Assembly: GCF_014174395.1 (NCBI RefSeq)
Contig: NZ_JABEQD010000006.1
Span: 62,001 to 126,000, forward strand
DNA from: Gluconacetobacter aggeris
Lineage (GTDB): Bacteria > Pseudomonadota > Alphaproteobacteria > Acetobacterales > Acetobacteraceae
Length of the DNA stretch: 64,000 bases
Direction of reading: 5' to 3'
The notes under the pieces: generated by a model
The model's input: the letters and a program-made list of their open reading frames with translations, nothing else
Database searches by the model: none
What the model was told of the DNA's origin: nothing
Part shown: piece by piece, positions 20,242-29,414 of the stretch
Layout: each line of letters starts with the position of its first letter
Numbering within the stretch: position 1 is the first letter of the stretch
Position numbers and translations under genes: made by a program

Positions 20242-23055
20242 ATGACCGACACCTCCATCAGCGATGCGGCGGAAATGCTGCTCGACCTCGCACGGCAATC
20301 GGTCACGGGGGCCGAAGACCTGTCCGCGGGCAATCCCATCATCACCCTGGCCCGCCGAATCGGCCGGCGCCTGACCGACGGCACGCTGACCACCGACATG
20401 CTCGACGGCGTGGTGCGTCATCTGCGCGACAATGCCTTTCGCAGCCGGGCCGCACGCCTGGGCAGCTATGTCGACGGCACCGACGATTCGCGGATCGCGA
20501 CCCGCCTGCGCGACGTCGCCCGCACGGTGGCCGGCGCACCGGGGCCGGACGGCACGCCGCCCACCTTCGGCGCCTTCCGCAAGACCGTGGAACGCTGCCG
20601 CTTCGCGGCCGTCTTCACCGCCCACCCGACCTTCGCCCTGGCCAATCCGGTCTACGACCTGCTGGCGACGATGGCCTCTTCCGACGCCACGCCCCCCGTC
20701 GCCCTGCCGGAGCTTGAAACCCATCGCCGCGCCGCCCCGCCGACCCTGGAGGAGGAATTCGCCCTCGCCTCGGCCGCGATCCTGCGCGGCCGCGACGCGG
20801 TGGACCGGCTGACCGGCGCCCTGCTGGCCGAGGCCCGCGCCCGCTGGCCGCATGAATGGTCGGTCCTCAGCCCCCGCCCGGTGATCCTGACCAGTTGGGT
20901 CGGCTACGACACGGACGGGCGCACCGATATCGGCTGGTGGGACACGATCCGCCTGCGGCTGCGCATGAAGAAGCTGCAGCTGGAACGGCTGCACGCGCAG
21001 ATCGCCCCCCTGCTGCCGCCGGCCCAGGACCTGCATGCGCGGGTCGAACGCGCGCTGGACGCCGTGACCGCGCAGATCGAAGCCTGCCCGGTCGGCACCA
21101 GTGTGCAGCCCGAAGCCGTGGCCGCCTTCGCCGCCGTGCTGATCGGCCGCAGTGACGAGGCGATCCCGGCCGCCAGCCATCTGGCCGCCTTGTTCCAGGA
21201 AGCCATCGATGCCGCCCCGCCCGACGACCGGATGGCCCTGTCCGTCGCCCGGGCCGGATTGCTGGCCCACGGCATGGGTGCCGCCCACACCCATGTGCGG
21301 CTGAATTCGACCCAGATCCACAACGTCGCCCGCCAGCGGCTGGGGATCGAGGACAACCCGGAAAACCCGTCACAGCGCCGCGCGCTGCTGACGCACATCA
21401 ACGACGCGCTGGAACGGGCCCAGCCGGTCGAGATCGATTTCGGCTCGCTGCTGGTCGAGCAGGCCACCGCCGCCCGCCTGATGATGACGGTGCGCCAGAT
21501 CGTCCGCCATATCGACCATGAGAGCCCGGTCCGTTTCCTGATCGCCGAGACCGAGAGCGGCTACACGCTGCTGGCCGCCCTCTGGCTGGCCCGCACCTTC
21601 GGCATCGCCGATCATGTCGAAATCTCGCCGCTGTTCGAAACGCAGGAGGCACTGGAAAACGGCGCCCATATCGTCGAGGAAGCCCTGCGCTCGCCCCACT
21701 GGCGCGACTATCTGCGCCGCACCGGGCGGATGAGCCTGCAATTCGGCTATTCGGATTCCGGCCGCTATGTCGGGCAGCTCGCCGCCACCTACCTGATCGA
21801 GCGCCTGCGGCTGAAGATCTGCGACCTGCTGCGGCGCTGGGACCTCACGGATGTCGAGGTCATCCTGTTCGACACCCATGGCGAGAGCATCGGCCGCGGC
21901 GCCCACCCGTTCCGTCTGGCCGACCGGCTCGACTATCTGTCGCCGCCGCAGGCACGCGCCATCTTCGCCGATGCCGGGCTGCATATCCGCGAGGAAACCG
22001 CCTTCCAGGGCGGCGACGGCTACCTGCTGTTCGGCACAAGCGCACTGGCCGACGCCACGGTCAGCATCATCGCCGAACACGCCTTCGCCCACCCCCCCCG
22101 TGACCGCGACCCGGTCTATGACGAGCCCGATTTTTCCGCCGATTTCTTCTCGACCATCGGCGCGGGCATGGCGGCCCTGGTCGAAGACCCCGGCTACGCC
22201 GCCCTGCTGGGCGCCTTCGGTCCGTCGCTGATCGACAAGACCGGCTCCCGCCCGGCCGCCCGACAGAGTGACGCCGGCGCCGCCACCGCCCGCATCAGCC
22301 ATCCCAGCCAGTTGCGCGCCATCCCCAACAACGCGATCCTCCAACAGCTCGGCTGGTGCGCCAACACCATCCAGGGGCTGGGCACCGCCGCCGCCCGCCA
22401 TCCCGAAACGTTCGAGGAATTTCTCGACCGCAGCCCGCGTTTTCGCCGCGCGCTGGATTTCGCGGCCCATGCCCTGGCCCATTCCGACGACATGGTGCTG
22501 CGCGCCGTGATCTACATGCTGGACCCGGATATGTGGCTGAACCGCGCAACGGCCGAGACCGACCCGGCCCGGCGCGACGCCTATCTGGCGCTGATGCAGG
22601 GGCTGGAGCGGCTGAATTTCTGGGCCAGCACCCAGGCCATGTTCCGCCGCATCCAGTCCGACCACCTGGCCCTGCGCCGCGCCTGGGCACAGGCCCCCAC
22701 CATGGGCACCGAAGAGAAGCTGCTGCACGCCATCCGCATCGCCATGATCGAGCAGCTCTGGCTGCTGTCGACGCGCATCCCCTATTTCTCGCCGCGCAAC
22801 GCCTTCTCGCGGGAAGCATTGACGACGCGCGTGCTGTGCCTGGAAATCCCCGCCGCCCTGCGCGAGTTGGACCACGTCTTCCCCTCGGTCACGCGCAGCG
22901 GGCTGGAACTGGATTATCACGAGCAACACAGTCCCCGCTCCGAAGGGGCCTATGTCCGCGAACATGCCGAAATCTTCGCGCCCATGCTGCGCCTGTTCAA
23001 CCTGCTGCGCGAAACCAGCGTCGCGGTGATGCATCATGTCGGAGCCTTCGGCTGA
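20242..23055 (+). CDS. Divergent phosphoenolpyruvate carboxylase-like protein
   Basis: A 937-residue protein with the overall PEP carboxylase plan, longer than the 883-residue E. coli enzyme. It keeps FTAHPT with the catalytic-type His at residue 128, GYSDSG at about 501-506, SIGRG at 549-553 and LRAIP near 692. Several canonical positions differ: the GxDRDGNP box reads GYDTDGRTD, the GYSDSAKD Lys is replaced in GYSDSGRY, and the FHGRGGS box reads FDTHGES. These changes hit residues known to bind PEP or bicarbonate, so carboxylase activity is doubtful without testing. It starts 28 bp after a likely promoter-containing gap, divergent from the DUF445 gene. A true anaplerotic Ppc and a repurposed paralogue are both possible. 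Confidence 0.8.
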   Translation: MTDTSISDAAEMLLDLARQSVTGAEDLSAGNPIITLARRIGRRLTDGTLTTDMLDGVVRHLRDNAFRSRAARLGSYVDGTDDSRIATRLRDVARTVAGAPGPDGTPPTFGAFRKTVERCRFAAVFTAHPTFALANPVYDLLATMASSDATPPVALPELETHRRAAPPTLEEEFALASAAILRGRDAVDRLTGALLAEARARWPHEWSVLSPRPVILTSWVGYDTDGRTDIGWWDTIRLRLRMKKLQLERLHAQIAPLLPPAQDLHARVERALDAVTAQIEACPVGTSVQPEAVAAFAAVLIGRSDEAIPAASHLAALFQEAIDAAPPDDRMALSVARAGLLAHGMGAAHTHVRLNSTQIHNVARQRLGIEDNPENPSQRRALLTHINDALERAQPVEIDFGSLLVEQATAARLMMTVRQIVRHIDHESPVRFLIAETESGYTLLAALWLARTFGIADHVEISPLFETQEALENGAHIVEEALRSPHWRDYLRRTGRMSLQFGYSDSGRYVGQLAATYLIERLRLKICDLLRRWDLTDVEVILFDTHGESIGRGAHPFRLADRLDYLSPPQARAIFADAGLHIREETAFQGGDGYLLFGTSALADATVSIIAEHAFAHPPRDRDPVYDEPDFSADFFSTIGAGMAALVEDPGYAALLGAFGPSLIDKTGSRPAARQSDAGAATARISHPSQLRAIPNNAILQQLGWCANTIQGLGTAAARHPETFEEFLDRSPRFRRALDFAAHALAHSDDMVLRAVIYMLDPDMWLNRATAETDPARRDAYLALMQGLERLNFWASTQAMFRRIQSDHLALRRAWAQAPTMGTEEKLLHAIRIAMIEQLWLLSTRIPYFSPRNAFSREALTTRVLCLEIPAALRELDHVFPSVTRSGLELDYHEQHSPRSEGAYVREHAEIFAPMLRLFNLLRETSVAVMHHVGAFG

Positions 23056-23966
23056 GTATTTCGCGCGACTCCCGCCCACGCCCCTCCTGGCAGGTCCGCG
23101 AACCGCCGCCGCCCACGGGCCGCCCCCTGAAGGCGGCGGCGCACCTGCCGGGGCTGCGGCGCGTCGTCGCCCCCAATCCCGGCCCCATGACCGGGCATGG
23201 CACCAATAGCTGGCTGGTCGACCACCCCGGCGGCACGGCCATCATCGACCCGGGCTCGGACCATCCTGCCCATCTCGAAGCCCTCCTCGCAGCGGCCGGC
23301 GGGCGGATCACCCATATCCTGCTGACCCACACCCATCGCGACCATCTGACCGGCGCCCGTCCGCTGGGCCAGATGGCGGGCGCGCCGGTCTGCGGCTTCC
23401 GCCACAGCGCGGTTCCCTCCTTCACCCCCGACATCGCGCTCGATGACGGGTCGGTCGTGGCGGGGCTGACGGTCCTGCACACACCGGGCCATGCGACCGA
23501 CCATCTGTGCTTCCTGACGGCGGACGGCATCCTCTTCACCGGCGATCACATCATGGGCTGGTCGACGACCATGGTCCCGCCCGCGCCCGATGGATCGGTG
23601 CGCCAGTTCCTCGACGGCCTGGCCCGCATCGATGCCCTGGCACCGTCCCTGCTGCTGCCGGCCCACGGGCCGCCGATTCCGGCCCCCGAATCCTGCATCC
23701 GGGCCCTGATCGCGCATCGCCTGTCGCGCGAGGAAAGAATCCTCGCCGCCCTGCACCAGGGTCCCGCGACGCTCGATGAGATGATGCGGCGCGTCTACCG
23801 CGCCATACCGCCCACGCTGCGCCGGGCGGCGGAACTGAATCTGCTGGCGCACCTGGAAAAATTACGTGATGACGGTCGCGCCATTCACGATCGCGATGGC
23901 TGGCGCGCCACCACCGCCCACGGAGAGCCCCCGCCTTCCCAGGCCCCGGGCCGCCCGTACCCCTGA
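23052..23966 (+). CDS. MBL-fold metallohydrolase (LACTB2-like), start unresolved
   Basis: The frame codes for a metallo-beta-lactamase fold hydrolase: APNPGPMTGHGTNSWLV, the metal motif THTHRDH, PGHATDH, GDHIMG and LPAHGPP, followed by the C-terminal winged-helix-like domain seen in LACTB2/glyoxalase-II relatives (REERILAALHQGPATLDEM). The fold clearly begins upstream of the first in-frame ATG (23187), because VVAPNPGP belongs to its first strand. No ATG, GTG or TTG precedes it in frame after the PEPC stop. CTG at 23052 is one option; a frameshift from an ATG at 23036 is another. Function is hydrolase of unknown substrate. Confidence 0.78.
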   Translation: MSISRDSRPRPSWQVREPPPPTGRPLKAAAHLPGLRRVVAPNPGPMTGHGTNSWLVDHPGGTAIIDPGSDHPAHLEALLAAAGGRITHILLTHTHRDHLTGARPLGQMAGAPVCGFRHSAVPSFTPDIALDDGSVVAGLTVLHTPGHATDHLCFLTADGILFTGDHIMGWSTTMVPPAPDGSVRQFLDGLARIDALAPSLLLPAHGPPIPAPESCIRALIAHRLSREERILAALHQGPATLDEMMRRVYRAIPPTLRRAAELNLLAHLEKLRDDGRAIHDRDGWRATTAHGEPPPSQAPGRPYP

Positions 23967-23982
23967 CGAACCGGAGGAACCG

Positions 23983-25635
23983 TTGACCACACGCCTGTCC
24001 CTGCTGCTGTCCGCGTCGCTCATCTGCCTGGGCCTGTCGCCGGCCCGCGCCGCCATCGACCATCCCGACACGGCCCATGCCGACACCGCGCGCGCCGCCC
24101 ACCCTGCACAGCCCATCGAACGGACCAGCAGCGGCACGATCACGATCGACGGCAAATCCATCGCCTACCAGGCCGTGGCCGGCACATTGGTGGTCCATCC
24201 GCATGGATGGGACGATTCCGACGAGACCGTCCAGCACCAGACCCCGGGCAGCGACGCCCATGCCATCGACGGCAATCCCGACGCCACGGCGTCGATGTTC
24301 TATGTCGCCTATTTCCGCAAGGACAGCCGGGCGGAATCCCGCCCCGTCACCTTCATCTATAACGGCGGACCGGGCTCGTCCTCGGTGTGGCTGCATATGG
24401 GCGCCTTCGGCCCGCGCCGCGTGGTGACGAACGACGACACCCACACCCCCGCCAGCCCCTACCGGCTGATCGACAACCCGCAGAGCCTGCTGGACGTCAC
24501 CGACCTGGTGTTCGTCGACGCGCCGGGCACAGGCTTCGGCCGCATCAACGGCAAGGACAAGGAAAAGCTGTTCTGGGGCGTGGATGCCGACGGCCAGGCC
24601 TTTACCAGCTTCGTCACCCGCTTCCTGGCGAAATATGGCCGCTACAACTCGCCGAAATACCTGTTCGGCGAAAGCTACGGCACCATGCGCTCGGCCGTCC
24701 TGGTCAACGACCTGCAAAATCAGGAAAACATCGATTTCAACGGCGTGATCCTCCTGTCGCAGATCCTCAGCTACGACAACAGCGTGGACGAACCGGCGCT
24801 GAATCCCGGCATGGACGAACCGTTCGTGCTGGCCCTGCCGACCTATGCCGCGACGGCATGGTATCATCACAAGCTGCCGCAGCAGCCCGCGGACCTGAAG
24901 ACCTTCCTGGCCGAGGTCGAGCATTTCGCCAGCACCGACTACCTGGCAGCCCTGCAACAGGGCGCGGCTCTGCCCGACGCCGACCGGGCGCGGATCGTCG
25001 AGCGCCTGCATGCCTATACCGGCCTGCCCGCCGACTATATCCGCCGCGCCGACCTGCGCATCGACGGCGGCGAATTCTCCAAGACCCTGCAATCGGACGA
25101 CGGCATGACGACCGGCCGGCTGGATACCCGCTTCTCCGGCCCCGCGCTGGACCCGCTGAGCGAGGAAGCCGGATACGACCCGCAATCGACCGCCATCAGT
25201 TCGGCCTATGTGTCACTGTTCAACGACTATGTGCGCAAGACGCTGAATTACGGCGACGGCCTGACCTACCGTCCGGAAATCGACATCCAGCACTGGAACT
25301 TCCACCACGCAGCCGGCGGTCCCGACGCGACGGAATCCGACGGCCCCGCCAACGTGATGCCCGACCTCGCCCAGGCGATGAAGACCAACCCGACGCTGAA
25401 GATCATGCTCAACGCCGGCTATTTCGACCTGGCGACCCCGTATTACGAGGGGATCTACGAAATGCGCCACCTGCCGATCCCGGCCGCCTTGCAGAAGAAT
25501 ATCGAATTCCACCAGTACCGGTCAGGCCACATGGTCTACGCCAACATCCCGGCCCTGACCGAACTGCACGACAATATCGCCGACTTCATCCGCCGCACCG
25601 ACAACCAGCCGGCGGCCGTAGCCAGCGCACCGTAA
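23983..25635 (+). CDS. Secreted S10-family serine carboxypeptidase-like peptidase
   Basis: A 550-residue exported enzyme of the serine carboxypeptidase family. The signal peptide is MTTRLSLLLSASLICLGLS plus PARA. Family motifs are NGGPGSSSVW (oxyanion region), FGESYGT with the nucleophile Ser at about 231, NAGYFDLATPY with Asp at about 482, and RSGHMVY with His at about 516, completing the triad. The start is TTG at 23983 with GGAGG five bases upstream; longer in-frame starts would spoil the signal peptide. It follows the MBL gene by 16 bp. It probably trims peptides in the periplasm. Confidence 0.92.
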   Translation: MTTRLSLLLSASLICLGLSPARAAIDHPDTAHADTARAAHPAQPIERTSSGTITIDGKSIAYQAVAGTLVVHPHGWDDSDETVQHQTPGSDAHAIDGNPDATASMFYVAYFRKDSRAESRPVTFIYNGGPGSSSVWLHMGAFGPRRVVTNDDTHTPASPYRLIDNPQSLLDVTDLVFVDAPGTGFGRINGKDKEKLFWGVDADGQAFTSFVTRFLAKYGRYNSPKYLFGESYGTMRSAVLVNDLQNQENIDFNGVILLSQILSYDNSVDEPALNPGMDEPFVLALPTYAATAWYHHKLPQQPADLKTFLAEVEHFASTDYLAALQQGAALPDADRARIVERLHAYTGLPADYIRRADLRIDGGEFSKTLQSDDGMTTGRLDTRFSGPALDPLSEEAGYDPQSTAISSAYVSLFNDYVRKTLNYGDGLTYRPEIDIQHWNFHHAAGGPDATESDGPANVMPDLAQAMKTNPTLKIMLNAGYFDLATPYYEGIYEMRHLPIPAALQKNIEFHQYRSGHMVYANIPALTELHDNIADFIRRTDNQPAAVASAP

Positions 25636-25661
25636 AACGGATTTTTTTCATTGACGCCTGC

Positions 25662-25688
25662 CGGCCACGTCGTAAATTCGTGGCCGGT
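25662..25688. terminator. Hairpin after the S10 peptidase gene
   Basis: A perfect 9-bp stem (ccggccacg / cgtggccgg) with a 9-base loop lies 26 bp past the stop. A T-run sits before rather than after the stem, so it is not a textbook intrinsic terminator. Confidence 0.4.
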
Positions 25689-25821
25689 TCGACGCGACCC
25701 GCCGCCTGCGGCCCCCGGCCACGGTGAACGCGTCTTCGCTCCGCCCCCTCCTGTCCCGGGCGAGCCCGTCAGCAATGCAGGCCCTGATCCCGACGGTTCG
25801 CCCTGACAGACGAGGTTGGGC

Positions 25822-26580
25822 ATGCGTACTTTCAGACACGCCAAGCTCATGGCATCGACCCTCCGCGCGGATCTCGCGGAACGGGGCACAGCAATCGGTC
25901 ACTCCGAAAGCCTGGAGATCGTGGCACGACAATTCGGTTTCAGGAACTGGAACGTCCTGGCCGCCCGGATCGCCGCCGCCGAACAGCAGGCCGCACCGGC
26001 CCGGCTGCCGGCGGGATGGTTCGCCGCCGGCACCGCCCCGGAAAACTACCGGATCGGCGTGGAACCGGATCATGGCGACGCCCCGACGCGCACGGCCGGC
26101 ATCACCTGCCTGTTCACCCCCGACGACCCCGATGCGGCGCGGATCGAAAAGGGTTTCGCCACCTTGATGCAGGCGGTCGATGCCCATTCGTTCATCGGGC
26201 AGCGGCTGCGTTTCTCGGCCCGGCTGAAAACCCGCGACGTCACCGGCCAGGCCACGATCTGGATGCGGGTCGACGATGACAAACCGACCACGATTCTCTT
26301 CGACAATCTGACGAACCGGCAGCACGACGCCGCCCTGACGGGCACATCGGACTGGACGCCACGCCACATCGTCTTCCAGATCCCCGACGATGCCGACAGT
26401 CTCCATTACGGCTTCCTGCTGACCGGCATGGGAGCGGTCCAGGTGCGGGATGTCCGCCTCGAAACGGTCGACATGGAAGAAGCCGTTTCCACCACGCGAC
26501 AACTGTACCAGGATCAGCGCCGCAAACGCCGCGTGGCCGAAGGCGGGCCGAGAAACCTCGACTTTTCCAGTCTCGCCTAG
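25822..26580 (+). CDS. Glyoxalase-related protein with C-terminal beta-sandwich-like domain
   Basis: A 252-residue soluble protein. The N-terminal 60 residues (RHAKLMASTLRADLAERG, IGHSESLEIVARQFGF, RNWNVLAARI) match a small domain often annotated as glyoxalase-related and found at the start of toxin-like or regulatory proteins. The rest looks like an all-beta domain (LRFSARLKTRDVTGQATIWM, ILFDNLTNR, TSDWTPRHIVFQIPDDA, GAVQVRDVRLETV) seen fused to some AraC-type regulators and hydrolases. There is no DNA-binding domain and no metal site that I can see. Start ATG 25822 has GAGG six bases upstream. It stands alone; function unknown. Confidence 0.75.
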   Translation: MRTFRHAKLMASTLRADLAERGTAIGHSESLEIVARQFGFRNWNVLAARIAAAEQQAAPARLPAGWFAAGTAPENYRIGVEPDHGDAPTRTAGITCLFTPDDPDAARIEKGFATLMQAVDAHSFIGQRLRFSARLKTRDVTGQATIWMRVDDDKPTTILFDNLTNRQHDAALTGTSDWTPRHIVFQIPDDADSLHYGFLLTGMGAVQVRDVRLETVDMEEAVSTTRQLYQDQRRKRRVAEGGPRNLDFSSLA

Positions 26581-26758
26581 CCTCTCGCCGGTCATCCGCC
26601 TCGAACGTCAAGGGCCGGATGGCCGGCAGATGCGCTCTCAGCTCACGACCTGCGCGGCCATCATCTACAATCCGGAATCGGCCCGACAGGCATTTCCAAT
26701 CAAATGCCTGATGCGCGGACACATGATCGGGCTCCCGTCATGGACCGACCGTCGGATC

Positions 26759-26780
26759 TCCCGGGGGCTTGCCCCCGGGA
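26759..26780 (-). terminator. GC hairpin after the exported RidA gene
   Basis: tcccgggggc and gcccccggga form a perfect 10-bp stem (or 9 bp with a 4-base loop) starting 7 bp past the stop of the leftward operon. No U-run follows. It belongs to the same ggggct-t-gcccc type as other gene-end hairpins here. Confidence 0.5.
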
Positions 26781-26787
26781 ACCGGCA

Positions 26788-27294
26788 TCAGTGGGCGCGA
26801 ACCGCGACGACCTCGATTTCCACCAGCCAGCCGGGATTGGCCAGATGGGCAACTTCGAATGCCGAGCGGGTCGGCAGCTTCGGCTGGGCCGGCGTGCCGT
26901 AGAACTCGGTATAGGCCTTCATCATCCCCGGAAAGTCGATCTTGCCCAGCTTGGGGTCGGCAACCATGTAGATGTGCATGTTGACGACATCGCCCATGGT
27001 CAGCTTCAGCTTGGCCAGTTCGCCCTGGATGCGGGTCAGCGCGCCGCGCACCTGGGTTTCGGTGTCGCCATAGGCGGCCAGCGTCTTCGGATCGGCCGTC
27101 TTGTCGACCGGCGGCGCCCCCATGCCGCTCAGATAGATGGTCGAGGCTCCCGGCGGCACCTCGATGGCGCTGGAAATCGGGAAATGGCTGCCCGGCTCGC
27201 TATGCCGGACCACATCCGCCGCCCGGGCGGAAACCATGCCGCCAGCCAGGACGGAAGCCAGCGCGGCGATGCCGAAAGTCTTGAAAATCGTCAT
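26788..27294 (-). CDS. Exported RidA/YjgF-family protein
   Basis: A 168-residue protein with a clear signal peptide (MTIFKTFGIAALASVLAGG, then MVSARA), followed by a RidA/YjgF fold: STIYLSGMGAPP, TETQVRGALTRIQGELAKL, DVVNMHIYMV and WLVEIEVVAV. Family members hydrolyse reactive enamines and imines; most are cytoplasmic, so export is notable. The canonical Arg of active RidA (PxRATV) is replaced here by LPTRSAFEV, which keeps an Arg. It follows the cytochrome c gene by 7 bp in the operon with a flavin amine oxidase, so it may clear the imine product in the periplasm. The ATG at 27294 was chosen because it starts the signal peptide. Confidence 0.88.
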   Translation of the reverse strand: MTIFKTFGIAALASVLAGGMVSARAADVVRHSEPGSHFPISSAIEVPPGASTIYLSGMGAPPVDKTADPKTLAAYGDTETQVRGALTRIQGELAKLKLTMGDVVNMHIYMVADPKLGKIDFPGMMKAYTEFYGTPAQPKLPTRSAFEVAHLANPGWLVEIEVVAVRAH

Positions 27295-27301
27295 ATCCCT
27301 G

Positions 27302-27721
27302 TCAATCCTCTTCGGAGCTGATGGTCGGATGCTGGGCCGCGACATCCGACGGCTTCACCATGTCGGTGTAATGATTGCCGAAATGGGTACGAATATAATT
27401 CACCACGTCCGCGACCTGCTGGTCGGTCAGCATGCCGGAAAACCACGGCATGCCGCCGAAACCGTTCAGCACGACATAGACAGGGTAGTCCGCGCTGGCC
27501 AGCTTGGCATTCCCGGCCAGCGCCGGGAAACGGGCGCCGGCCCCTTCGGCGCCCTTGGCATCGGGCATGTGGCAGCTCTGGCAGACATGCTTGTAGACAT
27601 CAGCGCCGTCTTTCAACGGCTGCATCTTGCCCACGACGGCACTGGCACTGTCGGCCCGCGCCTGCGGGGCAAGAAACGCGCCGGCCGCCAGGCCGGCCAG
27701 AAGCAGAAATACGGACCGCAT
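27302..27721 (-). CDS. Periplasmic monoheme cytochrome c
   Basis: A 139-residue class I cytochrome c with signal peptide (MRSVFLLLAGLAAGAFLAPQ, then ARA), heme site CQSCH at residues 47-51 and a probable axial Met in GMPWF. The C-terminal helix is LTDQQVADVVNYIRTHFGN. The ATG overlaps the amine oxidase stop by one base (TGATG at 27719-27723), so the two are translated together. It most likely accepts electrons from the oxidase and passes them to a terminal oxidase. Confidence 0.93.
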   Translation of the reverse strand: MRSVFLLLAGLAAGAFLAPQARADSASAVVGKMQPLKDGADVYKHVCQSCHMPDAKGAEGAGARFPALAGNAKLASADYPVYVVLNGFGGMPWFSGMLTDQQVADVVNYIRTHFGNHYTDMVKPSDVAAQHPTISSEED

Positions 27722-29322
27722 CAGGCAGCTCCCTGCGCGTGTTTGTGCAGACGGGTGATGGCATCCAGCGACGACAGGATGGCGCCTTCCTGCCAGCAGC
27801 CGACATGCGACGCATGCTCGCCGGCCAGCACGATCCGGTTGTCGATGTCGCACAGGGCCTTGTAATGGGCCTTGCGCGCCTGTTCCGACCACATGGAACA
27901 GCAGCCGAGGGTCCAGGGCATGCGGCTCCAGGCCATCGACACGCCGGTACGGAACTCCTTGCGGTAGTTGGCATGAATGACCTGGCCCTGCGCCAGGCCG
28001 TGCTCCAGCCGCTCGGCCGGGGTCATGCCGGCGAAATCATACGCCGCAGGCCCGAACATGTAGCCGCCCAGCAGCACCGCCGGCCCGTCCGAGAAATAGC
28101 CGTGGCTGGGGTAGGAGATCTGGCTGATCGGCTGGTCGGTGAAGCTGATGCCGCCATAGATCTGGTCGTCCTGCTCCCAGAACCGGCGCTTGAATTCCAG
28201 CCCCAGCTTGACCGACGACGCATAGGGCACCGCCGCGATTGCCGCCTTCATCGGGCCGCTGACCTGCACGTCCAGCTGCGACAGCACCGGCAGCGGAATC
28301 GTGCAGACGCAATAATCCGCCTCGGCCTGCCGCACAGCGCCGCCATGGGACATGTCGTTGTAGGTGACCGTCACATGGCGATCGTCCTGGTGAATCGCCG
28401 TCACCTTGCAGTTCAGCGTGATCAGGTCGTGCACCTGGCGGTTGAAGCCCTTGCCGATCTGGTCCATGCCGCCCACCGGCTGGAACATCGTCGTCTGCAT
28501 GTCCAGCCGCTCGTGGAACGCCATCCACTGCCACAGGCCCGACCGCATGACGTCTTCCCGCGCGAACAGGTCGGACGGCACGGGCGCGCCATCCAGCCCG
28601 CCGCCCTGCGGCTTGGCGAAGCCCCGGCGCAGCGAGCTGATCGCCCCCTTGCGATAGGCTCCATCGGCCGTCAGCCCACCCCAGCCGCGCATTGCCGAGA
28701 CGACATGCGCGCGCTCGTCGGCCGAGACCACTTCATCCAGCTTGTGCTGGTCGATCGCCTTGGCCAGCAGCTCCGCAGTGAAGCCGGTGAAATCCGCCGC
28801 GTAATCGCGGTAGCGGACAGGCTTGCCGTCGAACGCCTGGCTGGAATGCAACCAGGAATTGTGATTCAGCTCGACAAACGGCTCCAGCTCGACGCCGAAG
28901 GTCTTGCAGTAATGCAGCAGGCCCTGGTGATGATACGGAATCCGCCACGGGCCGGGATTGATGTAATTTCCCGGCGCGAACTGCACCTTCTGCACCGCGC
29001 CGCCCAGTTCGGTCAGCGTGTCGCCGCCGCGCAGCGAGATGTTGCGGCCGCCGGCACGGTTCTGGAACTCCAGGATCTGGACCTGATACCCGGCCTTGCG
29101 CAGCTCATAAGCGGCCAGCATGCCCGCCAGGCCGGCACCCAGCACCAGGACCTTCGTGCCTGGCTTGCCGCCCGTCAGCGCGGGCGGTCCCTTGAAATCC
29201 GTGCCCGCGGCATGCCCCAGGCTCGTCATGGCCTGGTACAGGGCAGCACTCCCCCCCAGGATACCGATTCGTGTCAGCATCTGGCGGCGGGTGGCCACCG
29301 GACGCCGAAAAGCATTTGTCAT
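27721..29322 (-). CDS. Tat-exported flavin monoamine oxidase family protein
   Basis: A 533-residue FAD enzyme. The N-terminus has a twin-arginine signal (ATRRQMLTRIGILGG; Arg pair at about 12-13), then a Rossmann FAD site VLVLGAGLAGMLAAYELRKA and the second FAD motif FQNRAGGRN. The C-terminal FAD-contact stretch is IVLAGEHASHVGCWQEGAI. This is the amine oxidase superfamily that oxidises amines or amino acids to imines. It is the first gene of a three-gene unit with a cytochrome c and an exported RidA, which suggests it acts as a dehydrogenase with cytochrome c rather than oxygen as acceptor, as known for NicA2. Substrate unknown. Start ATG 29322 has GGGGAA upstream. Confidence 0.92.
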   Translation of the reverse strand: MTNAFRRPVATRRQMLTRIGILGGSAALYQAMTSLGHAAGTDFKGPPALTGGKPGTKVLVLGAGLAGMLAAYELRKAGYQVQILEFQNRAGGRNISLRGGDTLTELGGAVQKVQFAPGNYINPGPWRIPYHHQGLLHYCKTFGVELEPFVELNHNSWLHSSQAFDGKPVRYRDYAADFTGFTAELLAKAIDQHKLDEVVSADERAHVVSAMRGWGGLTADGAYRKGAISSLRRGFAKPQGGGLDGAPVPSDLFAREDVMRSGLWQWMAFHERLDMQTTMFQPVGGMDQIGKGFNRQVHDLITLNCKVTAIHQDDRHVTVTYNDMSHGGAVRQAEADYCVCTIPLPVLSQLDVQVSGPMKAAIAAVPYASSVKLGLEFKRRFWEQDDQIYGGISFTDQPISQISYPSHGYFSDGPAVLLGGYMFGPAAYDFAGMTPAERLEHGLAQGQVIHANYRKEFRTGVSMAWSRMPWTLGCCSMWSEQARKAHYKALCDIDNRIVLAGEHASHVGCWQEGAILSSLDAITRLHKHAQGAA

Positions 29323-29414
29323 CAAGTTTCCCCAGCAGACAGGACAGAAAACCTTACCATTCAAGAACGTTCCCCGGGCGGCCCGGCCGTCCGGGGGACA
29401 GAAACATCAAGCCA

